A stretch of 64,000 nt of DNA from Zopfochytrium polystomum (taxonomy: Eukaryota > Chytridiomycota > Chytridiomycetes > Chytridiales > Chytridiaceae): the NCBI GenBank assembly GCA_025765615.1, contig JAIVFJ010000214.1, forward strand, positions 43,896 to 107,895, in the 5' to 3' direction. A model generated the notes under the pieces. The model was not told the origin of the DNA. It saw nothing but the letters and a program-made list of their open reading frames with translations, and ran no database searches. Below are positions 20,535 to 30,413 of the stretch, one piece after another (the first letter of the stretch is position 1; each line of letters begins with the position of its first letter). A program made the translations under genes and the position numbers.

Positions 20535-20810
20535 TAATGCGTCTGGTGGCTCTGTTTGTCAGTCCCACTGACTTCCAGACGTTGGATGTAACAGCAACCT
20601 TCGCACTGACTGCCAAATAGATGGTGTTCTCCAAGCCATTAAAAGAGTCTGCCTTTTCATTCTTCGCGCTATCTGGGTTGTTTGCAGCAGAAATCTGCAC
20701 AACAGGGATCCCCAGCTCCCTGAGCCAAAGGGCGTTCTGTTGACTGATGTCCTTGTTGGAGAAGTAGAGGTGGAGCTTGTTGGTGAACTGCTCATGACCG
20801 AGCGTCGAAA
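20535..20810 (-). pseudogene. Helitron/Pif1-type helicase, upstream part of split relic
   Basis: Minus-strand frame reads LWLRELGIPVVQISAANN ... GLENTIYLAVSAKVAVTSNV and ends at GLTN next to the insertion. This is the Pif1-like segment usually written G(L/M)xxxIxLxxGAxVMLTxNLxxxxGLxNG. It continues into 15224-14871 when the gypsy element is mentally removed. Sequence upstream (20810-21000) is partly open in another frame and not assigned. Confidence 0.7.
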
Positions 20811-22499
20811 CGGGTCAATCCCGCTCTTGGTGACCTCATCTGACTTCGTCACCTCGAACAGCGAGTCCAGGCTGAAGTCTGTCAAGCAAGCTGGCGAGGT
20901 ACCTACTGGTCTGGCGGCGGCGCTTGCTGGAGGAGAAGGAATGTGGCATAGGGTTAGGGTTACCTCTATATTTACAGCCATCCTTCAGGACGGGAAACTC
21001 ATCCTCCTGCTCTATGAACAGTCAAACATACCAGATATCGTGTGCACGCTATTTATTACGACTTTCCACACATGTTATGCGTGGTCAGAGGCTCACTATC
21101 GAGGGTGTACGCTATGGATTATCGGCGTCCTCGTGTGAGCAAGGTTGACCTACAGTGGTGCAGTACGAGCCCTGCCCAGCTGCAAGGAGTCCATCCCAAT
21201 GAAGGGTGGTTGGGGGTTGTGTTTACAGGAAGTTCATAGGGGAGGGGAAGGGCGTTTTAGTATAAAACAAATCTAATTTCTTAGAAATGGCATTTATTGA
21301 AGGTTGGGTTGGTTGTGTATTGAGAGATTAATGAGGCTACTTCTCCAAGGGCAGCTATTCATATGGTGAGTGGCATTAGGAGAGAGAGAGAAAAAGAAAG
21401 AAGGAAGAAAAATGTTTGAAGAAAAATGAAAGGAAGGAAGAATGAAAAATTAATGGCAAGGCAACACTGACAAGGAGGGAAAGATAAGAGATAAGAAGCA
21501 TTTACGATATGATGTAAACATATAAACAAGGGGCTCTCAAGTTACTCAGACCCTAATTGTAACTCAAGAGCCAAAGGTAGCCCTTTCTCACAATCAAAGA
21601 TAGTGAAATACAGCGCAATTAGAGCAGGGAACTTGACGATTAGTCCAAAAAATTCGTCTACATAGCAGAAAAGTTTAGAAAAAGAAAAAAATGGAGAGCA
21701 ACCACTCACCAATTTACCAGGTCAAAAAACTGAAGTCACGTGAGGTCATGTGCATGAACTCCCTCCAGGGGGAGTTCCCACACGTGACCTGCATGCAGTG
21801 CTCTTGGGGAAAAAGGGGAGCGACGACTCACCAATTTACCAGGCCGAAAATCGAAGTCAGAGGAGTTCTTCACGTGACCCTCATGTGACTTTGGACAAAG
21901 ACCGCTGCAGTCGACGCACTCCTCTTGTTCCCTCTCTCCACTCATTTTTTAATTGTTGTTTTGAATGTATCAGGAGGGATGAGGAAAAAAGTGGCTAAAA
22001 ACTGCACTAAACTCTATCAAATCTTGCATTCTACTTCAGAATCGGGCCAAAAAATAAAATGGGCTGAGAGACAATGGGTCCATTATTTTTTTTTTTCTGA
22101 TGATTCATGCGAGCAAAAGTAGAAAAACTTACAGAAAAGGGCAAGTGCTAACTAGGTCTTGAAATGTGACAAGTCTTGAAGTTTTGCAAATTGCCCGAAA
22201 AATGCAATACCCAAGATAAATCTTTTGTTACTTAATATTAAATACTAGCCTTTGTAAGGGCTCTCTGCTGCTGCTTGCTATTTTTCATTGTGTAGAGATT
22301 TGGCTGAGATATACTCCATTATTTGGAGGCTATCAATGGCTACAGACACACTTTTTGTTGATTTCAGAAATCACTGCATTCTCCAAAGCGGACATTTACA
22401 CAGCTCATAGAGAATCAGTTTTAAAATCCACTTTTTGCTAGAATTTTTTTTGAAAGAATAAAATGATTTTGGCAGGACATAGACTGTATCTGTAGTGGA
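20811..22499. other. AT-rich region without recognised gene; one imperfect direct repeat
   Basis: An imperfect direct repeat of about 40 bp (ACTCACCAATTTACCAGG...GAAGTCA) occurs at about 21704-21742 and 21826-21862, each followed by CACGTGA-type sequence. Otherwise no domain or RNA gene is seen. Confidence 0.5.
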
Positions 22500-23010
22500 A
22501 GGAAATTTCGTCAAGTAGTTGCTCAGTGCTTTCTTTGCTTTGCAGTTTTTGCCTCAGCACTATCAAGAGCCTTCCTTTTCACAAGATCAAAAGTTCCACT
22601 GCCAAATATATGATCACCAAAACATTTTCCAAGACAAAAGCCAATTTTGCATTGAGTGCAGACAGTTGATGTCCTCGTTCCTGGATTGGCAGGGCAGTTG
22701 TGGCATCTAACTTGTGCCGGGTATGCTCTTGCTGGTGGGTTCAGTTGTGTGAACAGACAATATTCACACCTGTAGCACTAAACAGGAATGTGATAGCCAA
22801 GGGCGGTGTTGCCAGTGTACCAATGCCACCGGCACGTGCTGCTTGACCATTTACAACAGTCTGACCCCTTCCAGACAATTGCATTACAAGCTCAAAACGA
22901 AAGTTTTTTGTTGAAATATCATCTGACAACCTTGCAGATTTTCGCACCTTTCGGTATACAACACATGCATTGACGAGACAGGCGTCCAATGCAAAGTAAA
23001 ACAGCCGTGG
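22500..23010 (-). pseudogene. piggyBac-like transposase, C-terminal fragment
   Basis: Minus-strand translation gives PRLFYFALDACLVNACVVYRK, then a C-terminal Cys-rich block (RCHNCPANPG...VCTQCKIGFCLGKCF) with spacing like the zinc ribbon at the end of piggyBac transposases. The catalytic Asp residues would lie upstream and are missing, because a copia LTR fragment abuts at about 23005. A stop at about 22740 interrupts the frame. Confidence 0.6.
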
Positions 23011-23236
23011 AACAGAAACCCAGTATCAACAGTTTTCCTCCTCCTCTGCTCAAGCAGATAATATAGGAGAGGTTTTTACCCTGTGCCAGTCACGTTTGCC
23101 TAGCAACTATTACAGCATGCATGTCATCATCATGTTTCAATAATTCATAACAGAGTTTTTCTCTTTCTCTCCAAGTGGGAGAAGGACCACCCACAAACAC
23201 ACATCTCCACTTCATTCACTCCTCACTCACTCAGTG
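23005..23236 (+). repeat. Ty1/copia LTR fragment
   Basis: Starts GTGGAACAGAAACCCAGTATCAAC and ends GTAGACTGTTTACA. It matches the last ~250 bp of the LTR at 52927-53340 and part of that at 58559-58925. The first ~160 bp are missing. Confidence 0.85.
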
Positions 23237-23830
23237 TAGACTGTTTACAGTTGGAGCGCGGGTTGGAGGCCAAGTAGGGGGGGTCAGTCGCTGGTGCTGA
23301 GACATTGAGAGTGGTTTTCTGAGAATGTGTGCGATCTGGTTGCTGGTTGGTACGTAGCGTACAGTGATCTCTCCAGTGGCAACACCTTGTCAGAGGAAAT
23401 GAGCACGTATGTCAATGTGTTTTGTGCAAGCATGTGTGAGAGGGTTGAGCACTAGGGCAATTGCAGATTGATTGTCCTTGAGGATTGGTAGTGGCTGCTG
23501 TGCCGGGAGTTGCAACTCTGATAATACGGCGAAGAGCCATTGTGCTTCTTGGAAGGCTTCCAAAAGTCAGTAGTATTCTGCTTCTGTGGAGGATAGCGAT
23601 ACTTGATGTTGTTTGTGTGAGACCCAAGAGACAGCAGCACCCATGAGGAAGAAGACATTTCCAGTGCGCGATGTGCAGTCTCAGGTTCGCCCCCACAGGA
23701 TGCATCAGCGTATGCAGCTGGTTCAAGGGTGTCGTTTGTGAAGAGCTGTAGCAGTGACTTTGCCTGTAAAATAATCCGTAGTCCCAGGTGCCTCGGAGGT
23801 AACAAAGCAGGCGGCGGAGTGCATTTATGA
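23237..23830 (-). pseudogene. Ty1/copia pol 3' end (RNase H region), decayed
   Basis: The minus strand matches the plus-strand copia copy at 57890-58460 (for example EPAAYADAS; ILxDNQSAIALVLNPLTHA in broken frames). It sits in opposite orientation to the adjoining LTR fragment, so the junction is rearranged. Stops and frameshifts are present. Confidence 0.75.
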
Positions 23831-25134
23831 GATCCTCTACATCTCTGAAGGCTCATCCCATAGTCTAGTGGATATGTGGGGAAAGGACAAGTCATCAATG
23901 ATGGGAAACTCCTGGTTCTAAGGGCCAGCATCCTTGTGTTGGTATTAATACTACTCTCTATGTATGCTCTGAAAGCACAGATATACCAATCAATAACTGT
24001 CATGAGTCATTGCTGACTCATGAGTGCCATAGCAGCCATGGGCAAACTTACAGAGACATGTGAGACTGTGCTCTCTAAATCCTCACCCTGGGCTATGGGT
24101 GGCAAATAGAGCAATGGCCTAAATACCAATCCTGAAAAGTGAAAAAGGGCAAAAAGGAGATGTCTAGGGGTCACTAGACAGGACAATGTATTTGGAGTCT
24201 TAAGAAGCCCAAGAAACACAAAGAAAACTCTTACTACACACAAAGAGAAGACTCTCACACTCAGACCAAAGTCAACTGTGAAAAGGTGGCACACTAGCAA
24301 AGAATGTGCAGGGTTCTCTGGTCCATGACACAGAGTGGGCCCAATGGGAGGCAAAAGCCAAAGCCAAAGGGGACTGGGAAATCCGGTAACAATGCTGGAG
24401 GTGCAAGATGCAACAAGCTCCAGGGAGCGGCACTAAGTGCAGCACTCCAATTCAACTGAAGAAGACAAGAGAGTGGGGAGGAAAGTGGCCAGACCCCGGT
24501 CTGTTGGAGCCACCACCATGGAGCAAGGCTCCCTCTCTGTCAAAGACAAGCCCTAAGTTGGAGGGGGTTGGACACAAAGGGCAAACACAAGGAACAGTTA
24601 GTGTGCAGAGGTGCCTGTTGAATTAAATCAGAACTGTTTTCCACTTAACAGAACCAGACACAACTTGTCTCACTCCAAGGAGAAGTTCCAACTCAATCCA
24701 AGGAGGGGGCACACAGGGGTGGGAGACAGTGGGACTCTTCTTACTTCATCCTACTAGGACACAGACATCTGCTTCACCAAGCCAGAGGAATTCCCTATCT
24801 TAGAAGCAAGGAAGGTTAACACCCACTCCCTCACCCAAATGTGGCACCATGACATCACAGGCATTAATCTGAGAGAAAGAGGGTCTGAACCCAGTGAAGA
24901 CCTGGCCCACCAGAGGCCACAGGAGCCAACAACCAGGGAGGAGGGGGCATACCTGAGAGACCGTTCCTGCAGCAGTACCTGACCAGACAGCTCATTCATA
25001 TCCCCTTGAGAGACCTGGATTTGACTAGATGTATTGACAGGAACCTAGAGGCACCACCACAGATTTACCCTCCATCCTTCCATCACCAAGTGGCTCCAAC
25101 CCAGTCCAACCTAAACAGCATGCAGAATTGGTGA

Positions 25135-25203
25135 GGTGCACTGGGGCTTGAACCCAGCACGTGCCATCATGGCCAAGAGGACTTCAACCTCCTGTCACAC
25201 ACC
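25135..25203 (-). tRNA. tRNA-like segment (tRNA pseudogene or SINE head)
   Basis: Read on the minus strand: a possible acceptor stem GGTGTGT/GTGCACC with wobble pairs, D-arm AGGA...TCCT, and a perfect T-arm CTGGG-TTCAAGC-CCCAG. The anticodon stem does not close with a 7-base loop and position 33 is not T, so it is probably not functional. A tRNA-derived SINE promoter is as likely. Confidence 0.4.
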
Positions 25204-25888
25204 AGGGGACTGCCACCCCCAGCTCTACATACAGTCAGGAAGAAAAGGGCAGGCAAGGGACTTCAGGCACAGGTTCTCACAGTCAACAAGATGGGGGGCA
25301 GCTGCTTAAATAGGAAAGGGTTGGAATCAGCAGGGTGAAGGAAGAAGGAAGGGAAAAGAGGGGAAAACATATACAAAAGAACAAAACAATAAATAAAACA
25401 GCAAAGAAGAGAGAGGAGGAGTGAGTCACCAAACAATGGGGCTGAGCCATCAAACAAGGAAGACAGCTCAGAAAATCATGGAGCATTTCTTGGCATCAGC
25501 TGCCAAGAAAGATGGAGGAGATGGAGAGAGCTGGTTGGTGCAAAGAGGAAGACAGTCACTCTCAGCCACACAAGAAAGAAAAGACACAGACAGAGACAAC
25601 AAGGAATAAATAAAAGAGAAAACAGGAAAAACAGGAAAAACAGGATAAATTACTAATTGGAAAAATAAGTAAAAATCACCAATGAATAGATAAAGAAAAA
25701 CCCTGTGATCTCATACCCTTCTTATGAGGTATTACATCATGGTAGCAGGTGGTAGGGCTTGTTAGCTCTGCCATCATCCTTGTTAACTCTGTCCATCTGG
25801 GCTTAGCACTTCTCCCACAGAAGTGTTTCAGTCCTAAGTGAGGGGCCATTGGCCAGGCATAGTAAAACTTTGCATTTCTGCCCAGTCT

Positions 25889-25960
25889 GTCAACTAGCAT
25901 GTCTCAAACTTGGCACCTTCCCAATTGAAGGGAGTGCTCTAACCACTGAGCAAGGGAGCC
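25889..25960 (-). tRNA. tRNA-like segment, anticodon CAA if real (likely SINE-derived)
   Basis: Minus strand GGCTCCCTTGCTCAGTGGTT shows a good A box and a D-arm GCTC...GAGC. The anticodon arm pairs at four of five positions around TTCAATT. The T-arm is weak and the acceptor stem does not pair. Best read as a tRNA-derived repeat. Confidence 0.35.
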
Positions 25961-26359
25961 TTGTATCAGCAATTAGAATCAAGACTGAGTCTTTCTGTCT
26001 GTAACATTGCCAATAATAAATAATAATGGTAGAGCTCAGAGGCAGACATACGGAGCCAGTCAGAGGCCGTATGGAAACCCAATAAATAATAAGAGAGTAG
26101 GAATCCAAGCCTAGTCACGTTTTGCCAGCAAAACGCGGGTCGAGACGGGGTGGTAATCCTCACAATTACCAGTTAAAAAGTGGGTATACACTTAATCTAT
26201 TTGAGGTCACAGGCTCGACAGCCTGTCGTCCTCACAGACAAGTCTCCACATGAATGAATCATGGGTGCCATAGGCATGAGATGACAGGGTTAAGCCCTGG
26301 AGCACCCATACAGGACGGAATGGTATCCGACATACCAACTTGATGTGGAAGATGAGACA

Positions 26360-28770
26360 GGCTTGACTTGAAGAGGGAAGAACCTGATGGAGAAGTTGTG
26401 CTCAAAAGAGGGGTGCAATGGCAGATTACTGTAAGTAACAAAGAAAGCTTCTGGGGTGTTGGCCATGAAATTGATGGTGTCAACAAGGACAAAGATGATT
26501 TCAAATGTTTGCTGCTGAGGGTCAACTCGAAAAAAGAGGCAGGGCTCAGCAAGAGATTGATTGAAGCCAAGTTTCTTGACAATAAACTTGCGAAGGGTCA
26601 GGAACCAGTTTCGTCCAGATTGATGGAGTTCATAGAGGCTCTTGAGGAGGTTGCAGAATAGTTTCTTTCCATCTGGAGTGAATCACTTGTGGCTTTTTGG
26701 TGGATACATGTAGATGACTTCTTTGAGGAAAGCGTACAGGTAGGCTGTGTTGACATCCATGCTATGGTACTCGAGGTCAAAAGCTGTTGGAGTTTGCACA
26801 CATTACCAACACCTTTTAAGATCCTCTGACCTGTCTTCAAGAGTAACAATAAGTTAAGATGGCATAAGGGCTGATCCCAGTGTTATCTACACTTTTCTCA
26901 ATCTCCGACACTGTACGAGTGCTTAGAGGTGGTTTCAATCCCCAGTCTGGGTAGACCACATCAGTGTGCTTCACTCTTGCAATTTGATAGGAATGATTAC
27001 AGGAGCTTGACAGGGAGCCTGACTTACTTCTTTGCACACATAACTCCATGGAAGTTCTGGCCAAATCAGTGTGATGCAACAATGATGTCATGCCTGCCTC
27101 CTGACTCCTCAAAGTCTAAACTCTATCTCTCAGAGCTAAAAGGCTATCACCAAAAGTCTGATTCCTGAGACCACCTGCAGTATAAAAGGGGGAGCCCCAG
27201 CAGCTCCAGAGAAGCATCATCCCAGATCCTGATCACATCTGCCTGCTCTCTCTCTACCCTCGAATACAACAAACAAAAACCATTATTCTTATCTGAGTCA
27301 ACACACCCTCTACCTTGACCTGCGAAGCTCTTCAAGTTCTACCTCAGGTCGATACCTCGTTCGTATAGGGCACTTTGCTCTTACAAGCAAAGGGTGTGCT
27401 CTGCACTCTAAACAAGACCAATCTGTCTGAGAGCATCGGCTCTCCATCTACTTTGGCAACAAAGGGCGCTTCGCTCTTAACAAGAGAAGGGCTCACGCTC
27501 TAAACAAGCTTTATCGATCCACGCTGACTCAAGTCTGTTGGTGCCCTTCTGACACACCAGGCGCAATCACCAACAAAAGCAAGGCTGATTGCAATGAGCA
27601 GTCAGATGGCCTGGATCTGGACAACAGGAGAAAAGGTGTCTGTGAAGTCGATGCCTTCGAGTTGGGTGTTTCCACATGCAACAAGATGAGCTTCCATCTC
27701 TTCAGCCAGCCAAAGGGGTCGAGCTTGTAGGCATAAACCCATTTGCAGAACATTGCACGTTCGCCAGGAGGAAGAACTGCCCATTCCCAGACCTTGTGTT
27801 CGTCCATGAGAGAGTGAAGTTCCTCAAGTTCAGATGCAGTCCACTCTTCGTTATAGTCTGATGTGTGGGCTTCCTTGTGGGAACGTGGCACTGGTGGGAG
27901 TTGTGATTGGTGGATTGGTTCTTTTGGGAAGTGTGGTTCAGGTTTGGCTGATGCAAGGTAGAGTCGCAAGAGATGGCAAGTGATTGTTCGATTTGCAAGT
28001 GGCTTGCTGATGGAGCTAGGCTCTCTTGAGGTTTGTCTTCATCTTTGGCCAGGACGTCAGCGAATGTGTCAGGGTTCCAACCATAGTCGTCATTGTCATC
28101 ATTGTCTTCCATATTTTGGGGAAGAGTTGGAAGTTGATCTGAGGTGTTTGTTGATGATGATGGCGGCTGTACCCCTCCCCCAGAAGCCTGGTGCAGTTGC
28201 TGGCGAGTACAAGTGGAGGGAGGAGAGTTGGATAATCCATGGTAAGAGTCAAGTGGTGGCTCAACAGGCTCGAAAGACGGAGAGTTGTCAGTTTCAGGAA
28301 AATCTGTAAAATCATCGGAGAGAGAAGTTAATAAATCAGAACTAAGAGATTGAGACTTAGTGTCACTGCAGACAAGGCCTGGAAAGACATGCTCATGCAA
28401 GTTATAGTGGTGTGTCTGAAGAATGATCCATGCAGCAAAGTCGTTGAATTCTGTCAGCGTTCTTGCCAGTGAACATGTTGACATAAGAGTTTTGGGTGGG
28501 TGTTATTGTGTTGTGCGCAGTTACAATCCTGTTGCATGAGAAAACCAGTAGCTGGAAAAATTTGGAGTTGCTTGACAGTCCAGAAGTGACAAATAGTGAC
28601 CCTAGGAGTTGTTTGATGCTTTACTTGATGGAGAAATGGTCCAGAATAGAATATGTGTGTGTGAGGGGAAACAGAAGGGCACTCCTGAGGGTGCAACACA
28701 ACCACAGAATCAAGAGAGAGAAGAGGAAAACAGGGGTTTCTATCACAGGAACCTAATCTCAAATGCAACA
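26360..28770 (-). pseudogene. Ty1/copia relic (gag fragment and RT region), interrupted by a solo LTR
   Basis: Minus-strand segments 28770-28440 (gag leader), 28470-27580 (linker and start of RT, e.g. ALPPGERAMFCKWVYAYKLD-like) and 26780-26360 (RT centre) match the plus-strand copy at 54000-57600. The gag part joins directly to sequence matching 56200, so a large internal deletion is present. A 791-bp element splits the RT. Many stops and frameshifts make it non-coding. Confidence 0.8.
26785..27575 (+). repeat. Solo LTR (791 bp) with TSD AAAGC
   Basis: Begins TGTTGGAG and ends TCACCAACA, flanked by AAAGC at 26780-26784 and 27576-27580. The flanks join the copia RT reading exactly. TATAAAAGGGGGAG near 27181 gives a promoter in plus orientation. 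It has no open frame of its own. It differs from both the gypsy and copia LTRs in this window, so a third LTR family is implied. Confidence 0.8.
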
Positions 28771-29250
28771 GGAGTGGTTAATAGTGACGGGATGGAAGGG
28801 TGTGACCTAGCGCCCCTTGTCGCAGATGGTGCTGTGGGAGCCCTTGTCGTCACCAGTGACGAGGGGAAGAGAGAGAAGGGAGTGGACTATGTTGGGGTCA
28901 GAAGGTCACCAGCAGGAAACTCGCATGTGGAAACACCTGTGATCGTACATGCACCCTGCTGGTCTGCGTCAGCACAGTCACTCAACCAACAGGCTTTATC
29001 ACATCGCACTTGTACTCACACATCTCACTCTCACAGCAATAGGACCGAGGCAGGCGCTTGTAGATCGAACTCTCAGGTGTTGGGGACTGCACCCTGTGCA
29101 GTCCCCAACACCCTTGCAGGGACAGGAAGGTTGGGGATGAAGACACTGCTGTCGCCACTACCACCCTCATGGGGACCGGAAGGTTGGGGACAATGACGCT
29201 GTTGTTGTCGCCACTGCCACCACCATCGTTGCAGCAGGCGAGCACTGGGG
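28771..29250. other. Spacer with short self-similar units
   Basis: Contains repeated 'GTTGGGGACTGCACCCTGTGCAGTCCCCAACACC', a palindromic hairpin near 29078-29112, and related 'AAGGTTGGGGA' units to 29190. No gene is seen. Confidence 0.5.
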
Positions 29251-29515
29251 ATCCTCACTCCAACACAGAGCTGACAATGTCACACAGTCATTGGAGTGGC
29301 CAGCTGCATTCCCCACCCACGGCCCCTTAAGAGGTGGCCTACTAAGGGACCATGTACACACCTGGGTGTGTACCATCTCTCACTACCCTCACCTTGTGAG
29401 CCAGATGGATTTGAAGGGACTCTGTATTGGAGGCAAAGTACAGAAATCAGATTGAAGAAAAAATGGAAAACGAGAAATGGCCCAAAAACAGAGAGAGAGA
29501 AAATTGACAAGCAAA
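29251..29515 (+). repeat. Dispersed repeat, copy A (~265 bp)
   Basis: GATCCTCACTCCAACACAGAG through CAGAGAGAGAGAAAATTGAC recurs at 51593-51855 with scattered substitutions. Function unknown; possibly the end of a non-autonomous element. Confidence 0.8.
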
Positions 29516-29695
29516 GTTTCACGAGGATCTGTGTAGTTTCGGTCAAGCTCTCAGTTGAAAAATTCGGTTTTCGTACCAATATTGGCACCCTGACCGCTAA
29601 ATGGTAACGACTGCGGCCAATAGAATTAATAGAAGGGGAAAAAGAATTTTTCCTTTGTTCTGCTGTTTCCTGTGTACGCTAGGGGGCAGATGGGC

Positions 29696-29732
<37 letters not shown>

Positions 29733-30413
29733 GTCAGACAGACAGATAGACAGACAGGTAGACATACGGCATTTACATCACCACAGTCATCGCAACGACA
29801 ACTTGGGCAACTGGAGCACTGGCCGCCGCGCCGCTGTGCCGCCGTGCAGGCCGCTCGGACAGACAAAAGGGGAAATACAAAAATTTTTGGTGGTTTTTTT
29901 TGATTTACATTCGGCAAAAACGGCCAGAAAGCAGACATATTTTCTCTTGTGGACTTCATGCATACAGACAAAAAAAAAAAAAAAGAAGGCAACAAACAAC
30001 AAAACAAGCAAACAATTACGAAGGAAAACAAGGAAAAACATCAAAAAAAAAAAATATATCCAGAAGGCCCCTCGTTGGCTCGTTGGCCGCTGACCGGACC
30101 CGACCCGACTCGACCAGACCTTCAGAGACAGACAGACAGCGAGAGAGAGAGAGAGACCTGCAACAGAGTTAACGCCTCCTCCCCTTTCTACCTTTCTACC
30201 TTTCACGCCCAGCGCGCTCTGCGACCCCCCTCCTCCTCCTTTCATTCATTCGTTCCAGCGGTCCTCGCCGTCACCTGTCGCATCCCCTCTCGTCGCCCCC
30301 TGCAATGTCGACTGCGATACCAACGCTGCCACCATCGTCGTTATCATCGTCGTTGTCATCACCATCATCGTTACCCGCCACCAATAGCACGACGATCCCT
30401 CGCTTTCTTTGCC
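29516..30413. repeat. Upstream region of the redox gene with (CAGA)n microsatellite
   Basis: (CAGA)n with CAGT interruptions at about 29694-29760, A-runs at 29969-29985 and 30038-30055, and a GA run near 30135-30155. This should contain the promoter and 5' UTR of the gene starting at about 30414. No TATA box is convincing. Confidence 0.6.

Larger units (their letters stand above)
23831..26359. other. Repeat-rich spacer interrupting the minus-strand copia relic
   Basis: Copia homology stops near 23830 and resumes near 26360. The interval has two tRNA-like segments (25135-25203, 25889-25960) but no recognised protein domain. ORFs here have no family signature. Confidence 0.5.

Noticed and set aside
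21240..22500. Possible small genes in the spacer after the gypsy element
   Set aside because: ORFs are under 85 codons, without domains, in AT-rich DNA next to transposon relics.
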